Below, piece after piece: positions 7,902 through 11,870 of a stretch of DNA of 11,870 nucleotides. The position numbers and the translations under genes are program-made. The notes under the pieces were generated by a model that searched no databases, was not told where the DNA came from, and saw only the letters and a list, made by a program, of their open reading frames with translations. Source of the DNA: Flavobacteriales bacterium UBA2426 (GTDB lineage: Bacteria > Bacteroidota > Bacteroidia > Flavobacteriales_F > PHOS-HE28); contig DDRC01000176.1 in the NCBI GenBank assembly GCA_002342985.1, positions 1 to 11,870 on the forward strand, read 5' to 3'. Numbering within the stretch: the stretch's first letter is position 1; each line of letters begins with the position of its first letter.

Positions 7902-8322
7902 AACAATGGCAGATGGAGGATGCGCGGACGGCGGTGCGATGCGCGCGGACGACGTTGCGAGCGACGCAGGTGCCGCGCATAGGGAAGCCAATGGCGCTGC
8001 GACCCGATCAGGTGGCGCTATCGGTGTAGCAGACGGCGCACCGACCTTCGCAGAACGGCGCTATGCCGCCCGCAGATGCCGCGCACGGCGAAGCAAGCGA
8101 GGCTCGCGGTGAAGCAACCGATGCTAAGCCCCGCGCAAACGGCGCTGGGACCCGAGCAAGAGCCGCTGCGAGGGCAGCAAACGGCATTGAGCCTGAAACA
8201 ATTGCAGTTGTCGGGGTGACAAACGGGGCTGTACGGGTAGCAAGAGGGATTGCGACCCTAGCAAACGCCGTGGCGGGTGACACAATTGACATTGCGACTG
8301 AAGCAATTGCAGTTGCGCGGGC
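7902..8322. repeat. Degenerate 21-bp tandem repeat array, about 20 units
   Basis: The 421 bases divide into 20 consecutive 21-base units with one extra base near 8049-8053. Examples of unit starts are agcaaacggcattg (8176), agcaagagggattg (8239), agcaaacgccgtgg (8260) and agcaattgcagttg (8302). Position 8 of the unit is g in all 20 units, position 11 is always a purine (17 g, 3 a), position 3 is c in at least 19, and position 13 is mostly t. Units at the left end are more diverged. There are no unique spacers, so it is not CRISPR. As the period is seven codons, each frame gives heptad repeats: Ala-(Asn/Asp)-Gly-Ala-like on the plus strand and a Cys every seventh residue on the minus strand. 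Whether any frame is translated is unknown. Confidence 0.88.
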
Positions 8323-8388
8323 CGGAAGGGAGGGTAAGGACGGGATGGCTGGGAATGGCTGGGGAGTACCGGGTGGACCCGACAGGCT

Positions 8389-8409
8389 GGGTGGGCAGGG
8401 TGGAGCGGG
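8389..8409 (+). other. Possible G-quadruplex motif in a G-rich tract
   Basis: Four GGG runs at 8389-8391, 8393-8395, 8398-8400 and 8407-8409 are separated by loops of 1, 2 and 6 bases, which fits the standard G3 quadruplex pattern. The surrounding plus strand (about 8323-8500) is very rich in G. In DNA of this GC content such a match can occur by chance. Confidence 0.35.
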
Positions 8410-8596
8410 TGCGGTGGTTGGAGAGACTGGACACCGTGGCCTGGATTGTACAGGGATGGAATGGAATGGCATGGGCGAATGGCCTTGGGCGCTAGGCCCT
8501 TGCGGTTGAGGGGTTCGGAGGCCAGTGGTTCGCGGTTGGTGGGCTGGGCGGCGCACGGCCACCGGCGATGGGTTCACCGGTACGATGGCTCAGGGT

Positions 8597-8896
8597 TCAT
8601 TGCTCGTCCGCCCGCACCGCATCCACGATGGCCAGGCCCATGCCCTTCTTCACCATGAGGATGTCGTAGTCCTTTTCCCAATGGAAGAGGGAGCGGCCCT
8701 TGTGCGTAGGCTCATGGTCGAGCAGCTCGGCGGTGGAGCGTGCCTGCTTCAGGCGTAGCAGACCGGCCCGAACGAGGTCATCCCACATGAAGCCGCAGGC
8801 GCTCATGAAGGGCTCGAACTCCGCGTGGCCATGCTTGAAGGCGAGGAGGCCCATGCGGGCGGCGCGTGCGGTGAACCATGCTTCGGAGAGGGACAT
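8597..8896 (-). CDS. Small hypothetical protein, 99 residues
   Basis: I do not recognise this family. The frame runs from an ATG at 8896 (MSLSEAWFTARAARMG) to a TGA at 8597. The product is soluble-looking, with no signal peptide or membrane segment, and has mixed charged and aromatic residues: Trp-Asp-Asp at about 38-40 and HWEKDYDILMVKKG near 72-85. This is more protein-like than the low-complexity frames of the repeat region next to it. Its last residues, AIVDAVRADEQ, overlap copy 2 of a 32-bp direct repeat, so the C-terminus may have been acquired or may be shared with other genes. Upstream, 115 bases separate it from the SIR2-like gene. Its GC content is like the chromosomal core, not like the SIR2 gene, so it is probably not part of that unit. 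It could be a real small gene or a fragment of a larger one. Confidence 0.5.
   Translation of the reverse strand: MSLSEAWFTARAARMGLLAFKHGHAEFEPFMSACGFMWDDLVRAGLLRLKQARSTAELLDHEPTHKGRSLFHWEKDYDILMVKKGMGLAIVDAVRADEQ
8608..8639. repeat. 32-bp direct repeat, copy 2
   Basis: This is the partner of 7722-7753, 886 bases away, same orientation, 31 of 32 identical. Here it forms the 3' end of the small gene 8597-8896 and encodes AIVDAVRA on the minus strand. Together the copies bracket the 21-bp array and the G-rich tract. Confidence 0.85.
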
Positions 8897-9011
8897 GGCA
8901 TCTTCACCGAATTAGTAACGCCGCTTGTGTTGATAGGATTGCCCGGATACAGGACCTAGATGCCATGAGGGAAAACGATTGCCAGAGCGTTAACAGCGAG
9001 GGACTTACAGG

Positions 9012-10076
9012 CTATAAGAAGAGCTCATTAGGAAGATGGAATTGATCCGGATTGGTATCAACGGATATGGATAGACGATTCTGATCCACATCGAACAGGT
9101 TCAGGAAGCCGTCACGTGTTGCGTTACGATTCTGCAAGACGAGGCGCTTTGGCTTGGGGCCGTCGTCGAATGCAGCAATGAGCCTCTTATCGATGAGCCG
9201 ATTGAATGCAGGAAAGGAATACCCTATGATCACTAGGACTTCGGCCTCCCTAAGTGCCGCTTCACCCATGCGTATCGCGCCCTCGGCGACAGGCTTTGCC
9301 TCCCAAGCGAATGTCAAGCGTTCCTCAAAGCCCACCCTCATCTTCTGGCCGATATGGTCTGCTTTGCCGTATACCTTGAACAAGCCGGTAATCCAGTCCG
9401 GAAAGAAACCTACATGCGACCTGTACCAAGGATGAAAGGAGCTGCCCCGCTTCTCTTGGCCTGCAATACCGTTCAGATGGGCCAAGAAGAAGTTGCCTTC
9501 GTCAATCTTGTGATGACCGCTTGAAGGATAGATCTTGCAACGCTCATGCACTTGATCGAGTGCACCTGGCTTGAAGTATCGACCAAGTGCCAGTTCCACT
9601 TGGAAGTCGTAGTTCCAAGAGATTACCTTGACTCTTGGATTAAGGCCTAAATCATTGTTCAGCAGGACAGCCAGCCAGCCCATGTACCGAGGGTCAAGGT
9701 CATAGGCGGCGCGATACTCCTCTAGGCCCAGCATTACCGGTGGTGGTGCGAACACTACCGCTGGTGCAAGTACGAAGTACATCGATAGATGCAGTTTCAG
9801 TTCTGCCAGCTCATCGGCTTTATCCGCTTGCAAGTACAGTGATCTGGCGTAGGTGTCGAGCGAGCCGTAAGAGATTGACAAGTCAGCCAATTCCTTGAGC
9901 TTCTTTTCATAGGCATTAAGCTCTTCACGAATTTGGTCATCCGGACCATATATTCTTCGTAGCTGTTCAGCTTGAACAGTTAGCGCCTGTGGCATAATGT
10001 TCACCGTAGGCAGGGCCTTCGCGCTAGCTCCTGCGCCGAGCCAGTACACCACTCGGGGGCCTGTTTCACTGAGCAT
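9012..10076 (-). CDS. SIR2-like domain protein, probable NADase-type defence effector
   Basis: This is a 354-residue protein of the SIR2-like superfamily. The NAD-binding GAGAS motif is at 14-18 (VVYWLGAGASAKALP); SWNYDFQVE at 153-161 matches the TNYD-type block with Asn155 and Asp157; HLNG at 200-203 is in the place of the catalytic-His HG motif; and IIGYSFP at 283-289 is the late Rossmann strand common in defence SIR2 domains. In characterised defence SIR2 proteins (ThsA, DSR2) an Asn and a His are the NAD+-hydrolysing residues, so Asn155 and His200 are the predicted equivalents. There are no Cys clusters for the zinc finger of deacetylase sirtuins, which argues against deacetylation. There is no obvious separate sensor domain. 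The start is 3 bases past the stop of an MmeI-family methyltransferase, so co-expression is nearly certain. GC is low (38-53% in sample lines), pointing to horizontal origin. The trigger is unknown. Confidence 0.85.
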   Translation of the reverse strand: MLSETGPRVVYWLGAGASAKALPTVNIMPQALTVQAEQLRRIYGPDDQIREELNAYEKKLKELADLSISYGSLDTYARSLYLQADKADELAELKLHLSMYFVLAPAVVFAPPPVMLGLEEYRAAYDLDPRYMGWLAVLLNNDLGLNPRVKVISWNYDFQVELALGRYFKPGALDQVHERCKIYPSSGHHKIDEGNFFLAHLNGIAGQEKRGSSFHPWYRSHVGFFPDWITGLFKVYGKADHIGQKMRVGFEERLTFAWEAKPVAEGAIRMGEAALREAEVLVIIGYSFPAFNRLIDKRLIAAFDDGPKPKRLVLQNRNATRDGFLNLFDVDQNRLSISVDTNPDQFHLPNELFL

Positions 10077-10079
10077 GAT

Positions 10080-11870
10080 TCATTCCTTAGTTTGCTTCTT
10101 CGCTTTCGCCCCCGCCAGCAACCCCGCCGTGTACTTCTCATACAGGCCGAACAGGTACTCCACCCGTTTCGCATCCCTCTCGAAGGGCTGCGCGCGGTAG
10201 CACTTGTCCACGGCCTTGTCCAGCGCGGCGTGGGCTTTCACCAGATCCGGCGGCATGGTGAGCGGGTCGTAGAGGTCGGCGAGGCTGGCGCCCTTGTGAT
10301 TGACGCGCGCATCCAGCACGCCTTGCGCGGCGGCCTCCACCGCGGCCTTCTGCGCGGCGGTGGGAGACTCTGGCCAAGGGTAGGTGTTGTATGAGTATTT
10401 TGCGGAGTATCGAATCCTGCTTTCCAACCTGCCTGAAGTAACTCGTACCCAAGCATTATGCATAGTGCTCGATAAGACCCCGAAGAGGTACAGAGAGGAG
10501 CCGGGCACCATTTGCAGATCGTTCGCGGCGATAATGTCAGCCGAGAGGAACCCCAGCGGTATGAAGCGTCGATTCTCAGAGGATGTGCGGGGTATGGCCA
10601 AGTAGAAACCCTTTCGGGGCTGGCGATCCTCGGTGAAGAGAGTCGGTGTATTCGCCTTCTCACGCGTTGGAATCTTCTTGCTCACTGCGCGCATCTCTCT
10701 GACGGCCTGAACCCTCTTCAATACCTCGGGTAGCTGCCTTAGATCGTTTGGACTTGCTTCTGCAAGCCAAAGGCACTGACGATATTCGTTATGAATAAAG
10801 CCCTCGGCTCCAACATAAGGTCGCAGCCACACTTTGGCGCCTGGTTCAATCGTGAGAAGTTGTGATACCTCTTCATCCTCAAGAATGAGGTTGCCACCAT
10901 CAGCGGGGATGCTCCCGTTCACAAGAGGACTGACGCCACACAGCGGCGTAGATCGACCCTCGGCGATAACACTTGGTCCGGCAAATAGGTAAGGACTGAT
11001 GTTTGGAACAGACTCCTCTACCGCTGAGGCTTTGGGATGAGCGTATGTGTAGAGGCGATGAGCTGCAACCTCGGCATTTCCAAAGCCGATTATTACGCAG
11101 TGCACTCCCGCCACACCTTTCGCTTCATTGTTCCAGCGGAAGGTCTGGTGGGCGAAGTGGATCTTGATGCCTTGCGCGAGGAGGTGGCCCCAGAGGGTGC
11201 CCACCTGCTCACCCTGCACGATGCTGTTGGTGCTCACGAAGGCGCATTTGGTCTGCTTGGCGCCGTGGGCCTTCATGTATTGCGCGGCCAAGCCGTACCA
11301 GCCGCACACGAAGTCCAGGGTGCCCGCGCCCTTCACGCCGGTGAAGACGCGCTCGATGTCGGCGCGCATGTCGGCGGTCATGAGCTTGCTGCCGATGAAT
11401 GGCGGGTTGCCGAGGATGTAGTCGTAGCGTGGTTGGGCGTCACTCCGGCCAAGCGAGGCTCCGCGAGCGCGAGCCGGAGTCTCACCGAGCACGGGATTGC
11501 TCGTGCTTGGGTGAGACTCCGGATGGCCGGGGCCCACGACCTTCGGTCGCCCGGCCTCCGGAGTGACGGCCGTGAGGAGGCTTTGCCAATCGAGCCGGAG
11601 GGCGTTGGCATGGGCGATGGTGGCGCTCTGGCGCAGCGGAATGCGCACCATGTAATCGCCGAAGGCCTGGCTCACCTCCATGTTCATCTGGTGGTCGGTG
11701 AGCCAGAGGGCCACTTGGGCGATCTGGGCGGGGAACTCCTCGATCTCGATGCCATAGAAGCGGTCCACATCGAGGTTCACGAAGTGCTGCACGTTGGTGA
11801 CCTGCTGGCCCTTGAGCTTCACCTTGAGCACTTCGAGCTCCAGGCGGCGCAGCTCGCGGTAGGTGATCAC
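10080..11870 (-). CDS. MmeI-family DNA methyltransferase, C-terminal 596 residues; 5' part outside window
   Basis: This is the C-terminal part of a large adenine-type DNA methyltransferase of the MmeI/type IIL class. The frame is open at the right edge. The first codon (GTG) is an internal Val, because VITYRELRRLELE normally follows the SAM-binding DPACGSGNFL motif, which must lie just beyond 11870. Visible blocks are: RFYGIEIEEFPAQIAQVALW (38-57); the catalytic NPPF in YDYILGNPPFIGSK (150-162); FRWNNEAKGVAGVHCVIIGF (244-263); a target-recognition region (about 265-480); TSGRLESRIRYSAKYSYNTY (478-497); and a helical tail with LADLYDPLTMPPDLVKAHAA (530-549). Full-length relatives often carry an N-terminal nuclease domain; whether this one does cannot be seen. 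Oddities are an in-frame palindromic insert at residues 101-145 and a lower GC content over the recognition region. The SIR2-like gene follows after 3 bases. Confidence 0.93.
   Translation of the reverse strand: MITYRELRRLELEVLKVKLKGQQVTNVQHFVNLDVDRFYGIEIEEFPAQIAQVALWLTDHQMNMEVSQAFGDYMVRIPLRQSATIAHANALRLDWQSLLTAVTPEAGRPKVVGPGHPESHPSTSNPVLGETPARARGASLGRSDAQPRYDYILGNPPFIGSKLMTADMRADIERVFTGVKGAGTLDFVCGWYGLAAQYMKAHGAKQTKCAFVSTNSIVQGEQVGTLWGHLLAQGIKIHFAHQTFRWNNEAKGVAGVHCVIIGFGNAEVAAHRLYTYAHPKASAVEESVPNISPYLFAGPSVIAEGRSTPLCGVSPLVNGSIPADGGNLILEDEEVSQLLTIEPGAKVWLRPYVGAEGFIHNEYRQCLWLAEASPNDLRQLPEVLKRVQAVREMRAVSKKIPTREKANTPTLFTEDRQPRKGFYLAIPRTSSENRRFIPLGFLSADIIAANDLQMVPGSSLYLFGVLSSTMHNAWVRVTSGRLESRIRYSAKYSYNTYPWPESPTAAQKAAVEAAAQGVLDARVNHKGASLADLYDPLTMPPDLVKAHAALDKAVDKCYRAQPFERDAKRVEYLFGLYEKYTAGLLAGAKAKKQTKE
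11438..11568. repeat. 131-bp palindromic element inserted in frame in the methyltransferase gene
   Basis: The outer arms cgtcactccgg (11438-11448) and ccggagtgacg (11558-11568) are perfect 11-bp inverted repeats. Inside lies a second hairpin with 13-bp perfect arms, ccggagtctcacc (11474-11486) and ggtgagactccgg (11510-11522), extended by agcacg/cgtgct (88-93 and 102-107 of the 11400-11500 block). The tccgg core recurs in all four arms. The element encodes about residues 101-145 of the methyltransferase fragment, a Pro/Gly/Arg-rich segment (GPGHPESHPSTSNPVLGE and so on), between DWQSLL and RYDYILGNPPF. Family members as I know them have only a short link there. It resembles protein-coding palindromic repeat elements, but I recognise no named family. 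Confidence 0.82.

Larger units (their letters stand above)
7631..8596. other. 966-bp interval without a convincing gene, rich in repeats
   Basis: No reading frame here has recognisable domains or a credible start. Contents from left to right are: a possible promoter for the DPP IV gene (7650-7657); copy 1 of a 32-bp direct repeat (7722-7753); a GC-rich stretch with small hairpins (gcccgg/ccgggc at 7865-7878, gcttcc/ggaagc just after); a 21-bp tandem array (7902-8322); and a strongly G-rich plus strand with short ggaatgg- and gggtgg-type motifs (about 8323-8500). Several frames stay open across parts of the interval on both strands, as expected for GC-rich repetitive DNA, so openness alone is not evidence of coding. 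Confidence 0.7.

Noticed and set aside
7631..7906. A longer N-terminus of the DPP IV protein starting at 7906
   Set aside because: The 92 added residues are Pro/Arg/Cys-rich and unlike the family, overlap a repeat region, and would bury a good signal peptide that begins at 7630.
7902..8322. A CRISPR array
   Set aside because: The units are contiguous and 21 bases long with no unique spacers; no cas genes lie nearby.
8008..8577. A 189-codon minus-strand open frame across the 21-bp array
   Set aside because: The product is a low-complexity Ala/Pro/Ser/Thr sequence created by the repeats. It covers only part of the array and has no domain, so it is described as repeat DNA and not called a gene.
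9012..10076. A protein deacetylase sirtuin
   Set aside because: The zinc-binding Cys pairs of CobB-type sirtuins are missing, and the motif set and length fit the SIR2-like domains of defence proteins better.
11868..11870. A GTG at the right edge as start codon of the methyltransferase
   Set aside because: Its context (VITYRELRRLELE) is the sequence that normally follows the SAM-binding motif in this family, so this is an internal Val codon and the gene continues outside the window.

Overview
The window looks like a piece of a GC-rich member of the Bacteroidota, perhaps a high-GC Flavobacteriales-type environmental genome. This is inferred from three things. The order DPP IV peptidase, two POT peptide transporters, thioredoxin-like protein is familiar from that phylum. 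The starts have no Shine-Dalgarno sequence. Candidate promoters resemble the Bacteroidota -7 box (TAnnTTTG). Hand counts of sample lines give about 65-73% GC in the housekeeping parts. Every gene I accept lies on the minus strand, so transcription runs from high to low coordinates.

Positions 1-7700 are core metabolism. From right to left they hold a secreted dipeptidyl-peptidase IV-type serine peptidase (5417-7630), then a tight cluster of two POT-family proton/peptide symporters and a secreted thioredoxin-fold protein (5213 down to 1551) that ends in a strong hairpin terminator, then citrate synthase (72-1361) with its own terminator. The peptidase and transporters make a sensible peptide-uptake set: X-Pro dipeptides are cut outside the cytoplasm and small peptides are imported with protons.

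Positions 7631-8596 hold no convincing gene but are highly structured. About 20 tandem, degenerate 21-bp units (7902-8322) are followed by a G-rich tract. The interval is bracketed by two direct copies of a 32-bp sequence (7722-7753 and 8608-8639, one mismatch); the second copy is the 3' end of a small unrecognised gene (8597-8896).

Positions 9012-11870 look like accessory DNA: a SIR2-like probable NADase (9012-10076) three bases downstream of a large MmeI-family DNA methyltransferase whose 5' part lies beyond the window (10080 to past 11870). The SIR2 gene and the target-recognition part of the methyltransferase are clearly lower in GC than the methyltransferase parts around them. A 131-bp palindromic element (11438-11568) sits in frame inside the methyltransferase gene, just upstream of the NPPF catalytic motif. 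The best candidates for something new are the methyltransferase-SIR2 pair, the in-frame palindromic element and the 21-bp repeat array.
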